Below are positions 7,104 to 13,779 of a DNA stretch of 13,795 bases, one piece after another. Source of the DNA: Natronohydrobacter sp. GTDB taxonomy: Bacteria > Pseudomonadota > Alphaproteobacteria > Rhodobacterales > Rhodobacteraceae. Made by a program: the position numbers and the translations under genes. The stretch covers positions 1-13,795 of the forward strand of contig SKSL01000071.1 in NCBI GenBank assembly GCA_007123015.1, in the 5' to 3' direction. The notes beneath the pieces are model-generated. The model was given only the letters and a program-made list of their open reading frames with translations, was not told the DNA's origin and did not search any database. Position 1 is the first letter of the stretch. Every line of letters starts with the position of its first letter.

Positions 7104-7400
7104 ATGGCGCAGCTTGTCATTGTTTATTGGCGCGATATTCCAGCGCAGGTGATCGTCGGCAAAGGGCGACGCGCGCAGAAAATCCAGCTCTCGGAACGCT
7201 TCGAGCAGGCGATTGATCGTTGCGCGATGAAAGTGGGGGCGAAGGATGCCGATGCTTATCTGGCCGAGTGGCGCAAGGCCGCCCCGGTCGAGGTCGCTGG
7301 CAGTGATGAAGAGGTCGCGAAAACGACCGCAGCGGCATTGGAAGCCGAATATGACACCAACAGATTGAAAGCCCTGATCGCCAAGGATGGTTGGGCGTAA
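7104..7400 (+). CDS. CvfC-like 'virulence factor' family small protein (98 aa)
   Basis: This is a small soluble protein beginning MAQLVIVYWRDIPAQVIVGKG, with a mostly helical, charged C-terminal half (residues 31-98). The YWRDIPAQV opening matches the small 'virulence factor' family (CvfC-like domain) that in Rhodobacterales is often found beside methylenetetrahydrofolate reductase; this assignment is from memory of the family, not a search. No catalytic residues, signal peptide or membrane segment are visible. The ATG at 7104 is chosen because the conserved part starts there and AGGACGG precedes it; an upstream in-frame ATG at 7071 would add 11 unconserved residues and run through the leader. 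It is first in an operon with the MetF-like and methyl-folate:corrinoid genes, 41 bp before the former. That points to an accessory role in cobalamin-dependent methyl transfer rather than virulence. Confidence 0.75.
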   Translation: MAQLVIVYWRDIPAQVIVGKGRRAQKIQLSERFEQAIDRCAMKVGAKDADAYLAEWRKAAPVEVAGSDEEVAKTTAAALEAEYDTNRLKALIAKDGWA

Positions 7401-7441
7401 GGGGGCTGATCTTGTCACGCTCGCACCTGCTGGAGGGTCTT

Positions 7442-8362
7442 ATGTCGCTTCTGAATTTCCGCCGCCCGGCCCCGGTCGCCCCTGTGCAGAACGGGGCTGT
7501 TGAAGCGCTGATGCAGGGCTTTTCGCTGGAAGTCATGCCGCGCACAGCGGACAAGATCGCCGATTTCCGTGCGATCCTGCCAGCAGGTACGCGGGTCTAT
7601 ATTGCCCATATCGACGGCACGCCGATTGACGATATGGTGGCCACCGCCGCCCGCCTGCGGGACGAGGGCATGGAGCCGATGCCGCATTTCCCTGCGCGCA
7701 TCATCGCTGATCGGGCAGAACTGGCCGATTGGGTCGCGCGCTATCAGGGCGAGGCGGATGTGCACGAAGCGCTGATGCTGGGGGGCGGGGTCGCAACGCC
7801 GAAAGGTGCCTATGATAATTCCATGCAGCTTCTGGATACGGGCCTGTTCGACGGGTTCCGGCGTCTGCATGTGGCGGGCCATCCTGAAGGCAATCGCGAT
7901 ATCGCCCCGGATGGCGGGGCCGATGTGATCTTGCAGGCCCTGCGCTGGAAAGAGGAATTCGCCCGCGCGCAGGGGATCGAGATGGCAATCGTCACGCAAT
8001 TCGCGTTTGAAGCCGCGCCGATCATCGACTGGACGAAAGGCTTGCGGCGCGAAGGCATTGACATGCCGGTGCATCTGGGCATCGCTGGCCCCGCGAAATT
8101 GCAGACGCTGATCAAGTTTGCGATCGCTTGTGGGGTAGGGCCGTCGTTGCGCGTGCTGCAAAAGCGCGCCAAGGATGTCTCGAAACTGTTGCTGCCATTT
8201 GAACCGACCGAGCTTGTCGCAGAGCTTGCCGCGCATAAGGCGGCAGTGCCCGAATTCGCTGTCGAGGCGTTGCACTTCTTCCCGCTGGGTGGGATCAAGA
8301 CCAATACGACCTGGACAATCGCGCATGGCGGGGCTGCGGCCCGGCCTGCTTCCCCTGCATAG
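7442..8362 (+). CDS. Divergent methylenetetrahydrofolate reductase (MetF-like, 306 aa)
   Basis: This family reduces 5,10-methylene-tetrahydrofolate to 5-methyl-tetrahydrofolate on a flavin, making the methyl donor for methionine. MetF landmarks are present in order though the overall sequence looks divergent: FSLEVMPRT at residues 27-35 (E30 at the catalytic glutamate position), VYIAHIDGT and the following helix, VAGHPEGNRD at 144-153, and VTQFAFE at 184-190 with Q186, followed by PVHLGIAGPA, the counterpart of the PxxPGI stretch. The ATG at 7442 is favoured by GGAGG at 7432-7436; the frame is open upstream to 7391 but without a better start. It lies between the CvfC-like gene and the methyl-folate:corrinoid methyltransferase gene (15 bp downstream), which would consume its product directly. 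FAD and NAD(P)H use are inferred from the family. Confidence 0.85.
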   Translation: MSLLNFRRPAPVAPVQNGAVEALMQGFSLEVMPRTADKIADFRAILPAGTRVYIAHIDGTPIDDMVATAARLRDEGMEPMPHFPARIIADRAELADWVARYQGEADVHEALMLGGGVATPKGAYDNSMQLLDTGLFDGFRRLHVAGHPEGNRDIAPDGGADVILQALRWKEEFARAQGIEMAIVTQFAFEAAPIIDWTKGLRREGIDMPVHLGIAGPAKLQTLIKFAIACGVGPSLRVLQKRAKDVSKLLLPFEPTELVAELAAHKAAVPEFAVEALHFFPLGGIKTNTTWTIAHGGAAARPASPA

Positions 8363-8377
8363 GTATCTGGAGAGACT

Positions 8378-9364
8378 ATGACCCGCACTGTAATTGAATC
8401 GGCCACGAAAACGGTTGTCATCGGATTTGACGAACCTTTCTGCGTGATCGGTGAGCGTATCAATCCGACCGGGCGCAAGAAACTGGCGGCTGAGCTGGAG
8501 ATGGGGGATTTCTCGACTGTCGAGAAAGACGCGCTCGAGCAAGTGGCCTGTGGGGCGATGGTGCTGGATATCAATTCGGGGGCTGTGTTTTCCAACAAGA
8601 TGGCCGAAGATCCGCGTTATGCGGACAATAACTTTGTCGAGCCGCCGCTGATGCGCGAGATGTGCGCGCGGGTGCAGGCGCTGGTGGATGTGCCGCTGTG
8701 CATCGACTCGTCGGTGCCAGAGGCATTGAAAGCAGGGCTGGAAGCCTGCACTGGGCGACCGCTGCTGAATTCGGTGACCGGTGAAGAAGAACGGCTGGAA
8801 GCGATCCTGCCGCTGGTCAAACAGTATAATGTGCCCGTCGTCGCGATTTCCAACGATGATACAGGCATTTCCGAAGACCCGGATGTGCGCTTTGCCGTTG
8901 CCAGGAAGATTGTCGAGCGGGCCGCAGATTATGGAATTCCGGCGCAAGATATTGTTGTTGACCCGCTTGTCATGCCGATTGGTGCGATGGCGACGGCAGG
9001 GCAGCAGGTGTTTGCGCTGGTGCGACGCTTGCGCGATGAGTTGGGCGTGAACACGACCTGTGGCGCGTCGAATATCAGCTTCGGTCTGCCCAACCGGCAT
9101 GGGGTCAATGCGGCCTTTCTGCCGATGGCGATTGGCGCGGGCATGACCAGTGCGATCATGAACCCGGTGCGCTCGGTCGAGATGGAAGCCATTCGCGCCG
9201 CGAATCTGCTGATGAACCATGACCCGAATGGTGGGGCCTGGATCGGGCTGGCCAAGGTTCTGGACGCGATGAAGGACGGGGCGAGCTTCGCTGAAGCCTC
9301 ACGCGCGGCGATGGAGTCGGGTGCGCGGACGGGCGGGCGGCGTGGCGGGCGGCGTGCCCGCTGA
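8378..9364 (+). CDS. Methyltetrahydrofolate:corrinoid methyltransferase, stand-alone pterin-binding protein (328 aa)
   Basis: This is a single pterin-binding TIM barrel that moves the methyl group between methyl-tetrahydrofolate and a corrinoid protein, as in the folate domain of MetH and in AcsE/MeTr. Visible motifs: GERINPTG at residues 25-32, LDINSG with D64/N66, CIDSS with D110, NSVTGE with N131, ISNDDTG, VDPLV with D195 and GASNISFGLPNR with N232. D110, N131, D195 and N232 match the pterin-binding residues of MeTr. Homocysteine, B12-binding and reactivation domains of a full MetH are absent and are not encoded in this window, so partners must be elsewhere. The last ~16 residues form an Arg/Gly tail (TGGRRGGRRAR). 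GGAGA precedes the ATG. It is the last gene of the operon, followed by a strong hairpin terminator. Role in methionine synthesis, rather than catabolic demethylation, is inferred. Confidence 0.9.
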   Translation: MTRTVIESATKTVVIGFDEPFCVIGERINPTGRKKLAAELEMGDFSTVEKDALEQVACGAMVLDINSGAVFSNKMAEDPRYADNNFVEPPLMREMCARVQALVDVPLCIDSSVPEALKAGLEACTGRPLLNSVTGEEERLEAILPLVKQYNVPVVAISNDDTGISEDPDVRFAVARKIVERAADYGIPAQDIVVDPLVMPIGAMATAGQQVFALVRRLRDELGVNTTCGASNISFGLPNRHGVNAAFLPMAIGAGMTSAIMNPVRSVEMEAIRAANLLMNHDPNGGAWIGLAKVLDAMKDGASFAEASRAAMESGARTGGRRGGRRAR

Positions 9365-9383
9365 GAGCGGCGTGTGACTGGCG

Positions 9384-9413
9384 AAAAAAAAGCGGCGCAT
9401 TGCGCCGCTTTTT
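9384..9413. terminator. Bidirectional intrinsic terminator between the one-carbon operon and clpX
   Basis: A perfect GC-rich stem AGCGGCG (9391-9397) / CGCCGCT (9403-9409) with loop CATTG has a run of A on the left (9384-9391) and T on the right (9409-9413). Read rightwards it ends the methyltransferase transcript 20 bp past its stop; read leftwards it gives eight U residues and ends the clpX transcript. Confidence 0.9.
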
Positions 9414-9434
9414 CAATAGGCTAACGCTATGAGA

Positions 9435-10697
9435 TCACCCTGCGCTGGCAGCGGCTTTTTTCGCGTCAGTATAGATGATCAGGGGCTTGGCCGTTGAACT
9501 TGCCGCTTCTTCATTGACCACGACCTCGCTCACATTTTCCATCCCGGGCAGTTCAAACATCGTATCGAGCAGGATGTCTTCCAGGATCGAGCGCAGCCCG
9601 CGTGCGCCGGTTTTGCGCGCGATGGCGCGCTTGGCGATGCATCGCAACGCTTCATCGGTGAAGGTCAGGTCAACACCTTCAATATCGAACAGCTTCTGAT
9701 ATTGTTTCACCAGCGCGTTCTTGGGCGCTGTCAGGATGGTCACCAAGGCATCTTCGTCCAGATCCATCAGCGTGGCCACCACGGGCAGACGTCCGACAAA
9801 TTCCGGAATAAGCCCGAATTTCAGCAGATCTTCAGGCTCAAGCTGCTTGAGCGACTCACCAATCGTGATCTGACTTTCATCCTTCACATCAGCGCCGAAG
9901 CCGATCGCGGTACCCTTGCCGCGCTGGTTGATGATCCGGTCTAGCCCGGCAAACGCGCCGCCGCAGATGAACAGGATGTTGGTGGTATCCACTTGCAGGA
10001 ATTCCTGCTGCGGATGCTTGCGGCCCCCTTGCGGTGGGACCGAAGCGACAGTGCCTTCCATCAGCTTCAGAAGCGCTTGCTGCACCCCTTCGCCAGACAC
10101 GTCACGCGTGATCGATGGATTGTCCGATTTGCGCGTGATCTTGTCCACCTCGTCGATATAAACAATGCCACGCTGTGCACGTTCGACATTGTATTCGGAC
10201 GCTTGCAAAAGTTTGAGGATGATGTTCTCGACATCCTCACCCACATAGCCAGCTTCGGTCAGCGTGGTTGCATCAGCCATGGTGAAGGGGACATCCAGAA
10301 TGCGCGCCAGTGTCTGTGCCAACAATGTCTTGCCGCAGCCTGTGGGCCCGATCAGCAGGATATTCGATTTTGACAGTTCGACATCGCCGGATTTTCCCGA
10401 ATGGTCGAGGCGCTTGTAGTGATTGTGCACGGCTACGGACAAGACGCGCTTGGCCTGTTCCTGCCCGATGACGTAATCATCAAGCACTTTGCAAATCTCG
10501 CGCGGGGTGGGGACACCGTCGGACGATTTCAGCCCGCCGGATTTGGTTTCCTCGCGGATGATGTCCATGCACAACTCGACACATTCGTCGCAGATGAAAA
10601 CTGTCGGACCGGCGATCAGCTTGCGGACCTCATGTTGGCTCTTGCCACAGAAGGAACAATAAAGCGTGTTCTTGCTGTCGGAATCGGATGTGGCCAT
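9435..10697 (-). CDS. clpX: ClpX, ATP-dependent unfoldase of the ClpXP protease (420 aa)
   Basis: ClpX forms a AAA+ hexamer that recognises, unfolds and threads substrates into ClpP. The whole domain set is visible: the N-terminal zinc-binding domain with C14, C17, C36 and C39, Walker A GPTGCGKT at 117-124, pore loop GYVG at 150-153, Walker B VYIDE at 179-183, the RKH loop at 226-228, the ClpP-docking IGF loop at 265-267, GLIPEFVGRLP near 295-305, and sensor-2 GARGLR at 364-369. Length is normal for the family. AGAGG lies 8 nt before the ATG. The gene is 152 bp downstream of clpP on the same strand and ends at the bidirectional terminator. In alphaproteobacteria ClpXP degrades cell-cycle and stress regulators; that is family knowledge, not seen here. 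Confidence 0.98.
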   Translation of the reverse strand: MATSDSDSKNTLYCSFCGKSQHEVRKLIAGPTVFICDECVELCMDIIREETKSGGLKSSDGVPTPREICKVLDDYVIGQEQAKRVLSVAVHNHYKRLDHSGKSGDVELSKSNILLIGPTGCGKTLLAQTLARILDVPFTMADATTLTEAGYVGEDVENIILKLLQASEYNVERAQRGIVYIDEVDKITRKSDNPSITRDVSGEGVQQALLKLMEGTVASVPPQGGRKHPQQEFLQVDTTNILFICGGAFAGLDRIINQRGKGTAIGFGADVKDESQITIGESLKQLEPEDLLKFGLIPEFVGRLPVVATLMDLDEDALVTILTAPKNALVKQYQKLFDIEGVDLTFTDEALRCIAKRAIARKTGARGLRSILEDILLDTMFELPGMENVSEVVVNEEAASSTAKPLIIYTDAKKAAASAG

Positions 10698-10751
10698 GTC
10701 AAACCTCTGTGGTCTCTACTGCGATAGGCATCTGCGTGCGGGGGCGGTTTC

Positions 10752-10777
10752 GGCCTTCTTACCTTCAAGGGTAGGCC
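10752..10777. other. Imperfect hairpin in the clpP-clpX spacer
   Basis: The 152-bp gap between clpP and clpX contains GGCC (10752-10755) and TACC (10760-10763) facing GGTA GGCC (10770-10777) around the loop TTCAAG, with a 4-nt bulge on one side. No U-run follows in the clpX direction, so it is not an intrinsic terminator. It could be an mRNA processing or stability element between the two cistrons. I saw no strong promoter in the spacer. Confidence 0.35.
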
Positions 10778-10849
10778 AGAGCTTGGAGCGGGACAATGCC
10801 AAACTGCATTTTCCCACTGATTTCCTGGTCACGCCCGCGTTGGATCGGG

Positions 10850-11476
10850 TCATGCGCTGTCCGTTTCAGCGCGCGCGGTCACGATCTGGTCGATCAGACC
10901 CCAATCCTTGGCCATCTCGGCGGTCATGAAATTATCGCGCTCAAGCGCATCCTCGACCTTTTTCAGCGTCTGGCCCGTATGCTTGACATAGATCTTGTTC
11001 AGCCGTTCTTTCAGCTCCAGAATTTCGCGGGCGTGGATCGAGATATCCGTGGCCTGTCCCTGAAACCCGCCAGAAGGCTGGTGCACCATGATCCGCGAAT
11101 TGGGCAGTGAAAAGCGCATGTCTTTCTCGCCCGCGGCCAGAAGCAGCGAGCCCATCGAGGCCGCTTGCCCGACCACCAGTGTCGACACTTTCGGTTTGAT
11201 GTATTGCATCGTGTCATAGATCGACAGGCCCGAGGTCACCACACCACCAGGCGAGTTGATGTACATCGAGATCTCCTTGGATGGATTCTCGGCTTCGAGA
11301 TGCAACAGCTGCGCCACGATCAGGCTGGCCATGCCGTCATGCACCGGGCCAGTCACGAAGATGATCCGCTCCTTGAGCAGGCGCGAGAAAATGTCATAGG
11401 CCCGTTCGCCCCGGCTGGTCTGTTCGACCACCATGGGGACCAGGTTCATGTAGGTTTCGACTGGATCTTGCATCAT
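10850..11476 (-). CDS. clpP: ClpP, serine protease subunit of ClpXP (208 aa)
   Basis: ClpP forms the double-ring tetradecameric proteolytic chamber fed by ClpX. The catalytic triad is complete: S107 in GQAASMGS, H132 in MVHQPSGG and D181 in ERDNFMTAE. INSPGG at 74-79 gives the oxyanion hole, and the N-terminal axial-loop region PMVVEQTSRGERAYDIFSRL is typical of alphaproteobacterial ClpP. The start is placed at the first of two adjacent ATGs (11476, 11473), preceded by AAAGG; an in-frame upstream ATG at 11521 would add 15 residues not found in the family and lies at the 5' end of the promoter's transcript. A propeptide is not obvious. clpX follows, so the two probably share a transcript from the promoter near 11550. 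Confidence 0.97.
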   Translation of the reverse strand: MMQDPVETYMNLVPMVVEQTSRGERAYDIFSRLLKERIIFVTGPVHDGMASLIVAQLLHLEAENPSKEISMYINSPGGVVTSGLSIYDTMQYIKPKVSTLVVGQAASMGSLLLAAGEKDMRFSLPNSRIMVHQPSGGFQGQATDISIHAREILELKERLNKIYVKHTGQTLKKVEDALERDNFMTAEMAKDWGLIDQIVTARAETDSA

Positions 11477-11510
11477 GCTGCCTTTGTGCCTCTGACCGCA
11501 GGGGTCATCT

Positions 11511-11522
11511 GTTGATATCAAC
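11511..11522. promoter_or_regulatory. 12-bp perfect palindrome in the clpP leader
   Basis: GTTGATATCAAC is a perfect palindrome 34 bp upstream of the clpP start, just downstream of the predicted transcription start near 11530. It could be a regulator site; its TTGAT/ATCAA halves resemble FNR half-sites but have no 4-bp spacer between them. Confidence 0.25.
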
Positions 11523-11536
11523 TCTGTGTTGCGGAA

Positions 11537-11565
11537 ATCTTAGTGCTGCGACTTCCGGGCCGCAA
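11537..11565 (-). promoter_or_regulatory. Probable clpP promoter
   Basis: On the minus strand TTGCGG (11565-11560) and TAAGAT (11542-11537) are spaced by 17 bp, a fair housekeeping-type promoter. Transcription would start near 11530, giving a leader of about 50 nt. A clear heat-shock sigma-32 element (CTTGAA with CCCCAT) is not seen. Confidence 0.5.
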
Positions 11566-11599
11566 GGGGAGGCAGGGAAATTGTGGCGGCGCCTGCGCG

Positions 11600-12139
11600 T
11601 CACCCCAAGGTCTTGGCCAGCCGCGGCAGGCGCGTGCGTTTCAAAAGCGGGCGCAGGGGGTGCGCGCGCCCCGACAGGGTTTCCGTGCGCGCTTGCACGT
11701 CGCGGATGACCTGTTCGACCTGGGCGGGGCTGTCGAGCCAGAGCGCCATCAGCATATCGTCGGGGCTTTGCGCCTGCAGCCGCTCGGGGGCGAGGGCGCG
11801 CCGGGGGAAGTCGCGCAGGTTCAGCGTGACGATCACATCCGCCGCGCCCGCGACGGCTGTGGCCAGCACATGCGCATCAGCAGGGTCGGGCAGCCAGAGG
11901 CGCGCCTCCAGTGCCGCATCGGGTGGGATTTCGGCCTTGGGCCATGTCGCGCGCAGGGTCGCGATCTCGCCAGAGGCGATGGTTGTGGCCTCGGGGCCCA
12001 GTTTGAGCGTGGCGTGCTGCCATTCCCCAAGGATGCGCGCCGACCAGAGCGGCGTATAGAGCCCTTGTTCGGCGACCCCGATCAGGATCTCGCGCAGCAC
12101 ACTGGGATAGAGAACGCAGGCGTCGAGAACGGCCTTCAT
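11600..12139 (-). CDS. PIN-domain putative ribonuclease (179 aa)
   Basis: PIN domains are Mg2+-dependent single-strand RNA nucleases; many are VapC-like toxins, others take part in RNA maturation. Acidic active-site positions are present: D6 in AVLDACVLYP, E39 in ILGEWQ, D88 in PDPADAHVLA and D110 in NLRDFP, the pattern of the PIN_3 (PF13470-type) group. At 179 residues it is longer than a typical VapC (about 130), the extra part being a C-terminal region with a basic tail (KRTRLPRLAK). The ATG at 12139 overlaps the TGA of the RlmI-like gene as ATGA, so translation is coupled. The frame is open further upstream to 12319, but that stretch is antisense-like sequence inside the methyltransferase gene. 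No antitoxin gene lies beside it. The clpP promoter follows directly. Confidence 0.85.
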   Translation of the reverse strand: MKAVLDACVLYPSVLREILIGVAEQGLYTPLWSARILGEWQHATLKLGPEATTIASGEIATLRATWPKAEIPPDAALEARLWLPDPADAHVLATAVAGAADVIVTLNLRDFPRRALAPERLQAQSPDDMLMALWLDSPAQVEQVIRDVQARTETLSGRAHPLRPLLKRTRLPRLAKTLG

Positions 12140-13329
12140 GTATCCAGCCGGAAGAACACGGCTTTCAGATAGCCGCTTTCGGCCAGTTGCGGCAGTTGGG
12201 GATGATCGGGGCCAGCGAAGCCTGTATGGATCAGCTGTCCGCGCCGCCCGGCCCGCCCGATCCCGCGCGCGCTGGCATTGCGGAAGCTGGTCAGATCTGC
12301 GGCATGCGAGCAGGAACACAGGCCCAGATAGCCGCTTGGTGCGACTAGCGCAGCGGCCAGTTTCGCCACCCGTTCATAGGCGCGCAGCCCTGCCGTGAGC
12401 GCCTCTTTATTGGGCGCGAATGCGGGCGGATCGCAGACCACCAGATCGAAGCGCGTGCCCTCTTTGGCGAGCGCTTCCATGACCGCGAAAGCATCGCCTT
12501 GTTGGGTCGAGAAGCGCGCCTGCACGTCGGACGCCTGCGCCCCCTGTTCGGCCAGGGCCAGCGCCGGGGCAGAGCTGTCCACAGCATGCGCGCTTGCAGC
12601 CCCTGCGGCAAGGGCTGCCAGCGAAAAGCCGCCGACATGGCTGAAGACATCGAGCACGCGCGCGCTTTTGGCAAGAGTGGCCGCGAATGCATGGTTCGGG
12701 CGTTGGTCGAAAAACAGACCCGTTTTCTGCCCGCCCAGCAGGTCGGCGAGATAGGTCGCACCATTCATCGGGACAGGGACCGGGCCGTTCAAGGTGCCCG
12801 AATGCAACAGGGTTTGCTCGGGCAGACCTTCGAGCACACGGGCGCGGCCTGCGCCGTTCTTGACGATGGTGCTGACGCCCGTGATCGCGCGCAGGGCGTC
12901 GGCGAGCATGTCGAAATGTGTTTCCGCCCAGGCGGCATTGGGCTGGATGACAGCGGCTTCGCCGAAACGGTCGATGACGACACCGGGCAGGCCATCGGCT
13001 TCAGCATGGACCAGCCGGTAGAAGGGCGCATCAAACAGCCGGGCACGATGGGCGGCAGCATGGCGCAGGCGGTCGGTCAGCCAGGCAATGTCGATCACGG
13101 CATCGGGATTGCGGTCGAGCATGCGCGCGATGATCTTCGAGTTCGGGTTCACAGTCACCACGCCAAGCGGACGGCGTTCCGAATCTTCCAGCCGTGCGAT
13201 GGTACCGGGGACGAGCGCGCGGGTGCGCCGGTCGGTCACCAGTTCATTGGCAAAGACCCAGGGGAAGCCATGCCGGATCGCGCGGGCTTCGGCCTTGGGC
13301 ATCAGGCGGATCGTGGGCAGGTCGGGCAT
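12136..13329 (-). CDS. RlmI-like class I SAM-dependent rRNA methyltransferase (397 aa)
   Basis: This protein has the COG1092 layout: an N-terminal PUA-like RNA-binding domain (about 1-75, with GFPWVFANEL), a central EEHEE-type domain with DGLPGVVIDRFG at 112-123, and a C-terminal Rossmann methyltransferase. The last shows TGLFFDQRPNH at 203-213, the SAM loop VLDVFSHVGGFS at 225-236, DPPAF at 300-304 and a cysteine motif CSCSH at 338-342. The studied E. coli member, RlmI, makes m5C1962 in 23S rRNA; the paired DPP and Cys motifs fit an m5C enzyme. The specific base here is inferred. AAAGGA lies about 9 nt before the ATG. It is followed with a 4-bp ATGA overlap by the PIN gene. Confidence 0.9.
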   Translation of the reverse strand: MPDLPTIRLMPKAEARAIRHGFPWVFANELVTDRRTRALVPGTIARLEDSERRPLGVVTVNPNSKIIARMLDRNPDAVIDIAWLTDRLRHAAAHRARLFDAPFYRLVHAEADGLPGVVIDRFGEAAVIQPNAAWAETHFDMLADALRAITGVSTIVKNGAGRARVLEGLPEQTLLHSGTLNGPVPVPMNGATYLADLLGGQKTGLFFDQRPNHAFAATLAKSARVLDVFSHVGGFSLAALAAGAASAHAVDSSAPALALAEQGAQASDVQARFSTQQGDAFAVMEALAKEGTRFDLVVCDPPAFAPNKEALTAGLRAYERVAKLAAALVAPSGYLGLCSCSHAADLTSFRNASARGIGRAGRRGQLIHTGFAGPDHPQLPQLAESGYLKAVFFRLDT

Positions 13330-13380
13330 GTGGGCGGTCCTTTGGGCGTTCAGCTCTGCGTGTGTGGCAGGTGAGAAGGG

Positions 13381-13408
13381 AAGATACAGTTCAGCGTTTT
13401 GGAGTTAA
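13381..13408 (-). promoter_or_regulatory. Candidate promoter of the RlmI-like/PIN operon
   Basis: On the minus strand TTAACT (13408-13403) and TATCTT (13386-13381) are 16 bp apart, each matching the housekeeping consensus at four of six positions, about 55 bp upstream of the start codon. Confidence 0.35.
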
Positions 13409-13690
13409 GTTGCACGGCGGATAGGGCGGCGCAAGCAGCCCGGCGCGGACGGTCGCTTGTCCCTTGGCATTTTTGCAAGGCGGCGTCTTCCATGGGGCTT
13501 TGCTGCCCCAACAGTGTCGGGATCCTTCTGCGATCCGCCCCTCAGCGAGGTTGGCCTTCTTCGCGCGCCTCGCCAGGTCAACGCGCACCAATCAGGCGGG
13601 CCAGAGATCCCGCAGCCATGACCAGACATTGCCTGATTACATGGCTTGCGTCTTGGGCGAGAAAAAAACGCGACGGTTTCGAAGCTGATC
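13409..13690. other. Gene-free intergenic stretch with clustered inverted repeats
   Basis: No convincing gene is seen between the RlmI-like start and position 13780. The centre holds three inverted repeats in 81 bp: TGGGGC (13493-13498) with GCCCCA (13505-13510), GGATC (13520-13524) with GATCC (13532-13536), and GCGAGG (13545-13550) with CCTCGC (13568-13573). Short open frames on both strands here have Arg/Pro/Gly-rich composition and no ribosome-binding site. The block may be a dispersed palindromic repeat or a structured RNA; neither can be shown from this window alone. Confidence 0.4.
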
Positions 13691-13704
13691 TTGATCGAAA
13701 TCAA
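13691..13704. promoter_or_regulatory. Perfect FNR/FnrL (or Anr-type) box
   Basis: TTGAT-CGAA-ATCAA matches the FNR consensus TTGAT-N4-ATCAA at all ten defined positions. Its centre is 82 bp upstream of the ATG at 13780. If used as a class II activator site it would place the transcription start near 13739 with a 40-nt leader. The other side is the RlmI-like gene, 360 bp away, so the plus-strand gene is the likely target, induced when oxygen is low. Confidence 0.7.
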
Positions 13705-13779
13705 GGTGGTTGGGGTCATTTCCGAACACCGTTTCCAGTAAGACGCGCTTCAAGGCGCGCATGTCAGCGAGGAGAACAG

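Noticed and set aside
7415..9220. 601-residue open frame on the minus strand opposite the MetF-like and pterin methyltransferase genes
   Set aside because: It is antisense to two well-supported genes with conserved motifs, and its His/Arg/Gln-rich composition is typical of a GC-rich shadow frame.
11600..12139. VapBC-type toxin-antitoxin system
   Set aside because: No small antitoxin gene flanks the PIN gene; the upstream neighbour is a full-length rRNA methyltransferase.
11600..12319. Longer 239-residue reading of the PIN protein
   Set aside because: The first 60 residues are out-of-frame sequence inside the RlmI-like gene; the ATGA overlap at 12139 and the PIN motif LDACVLYP set the start.
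13405..13719. 104-residue minus-strand frame (and a 66-residue one at 13391-13591) in the spacer before the RlmI-like gene
   Set aside because: Low-complexity Arg/Pro-rich sequence, no ribosome-binding site, overlaps inverted repeats and the FNR box.
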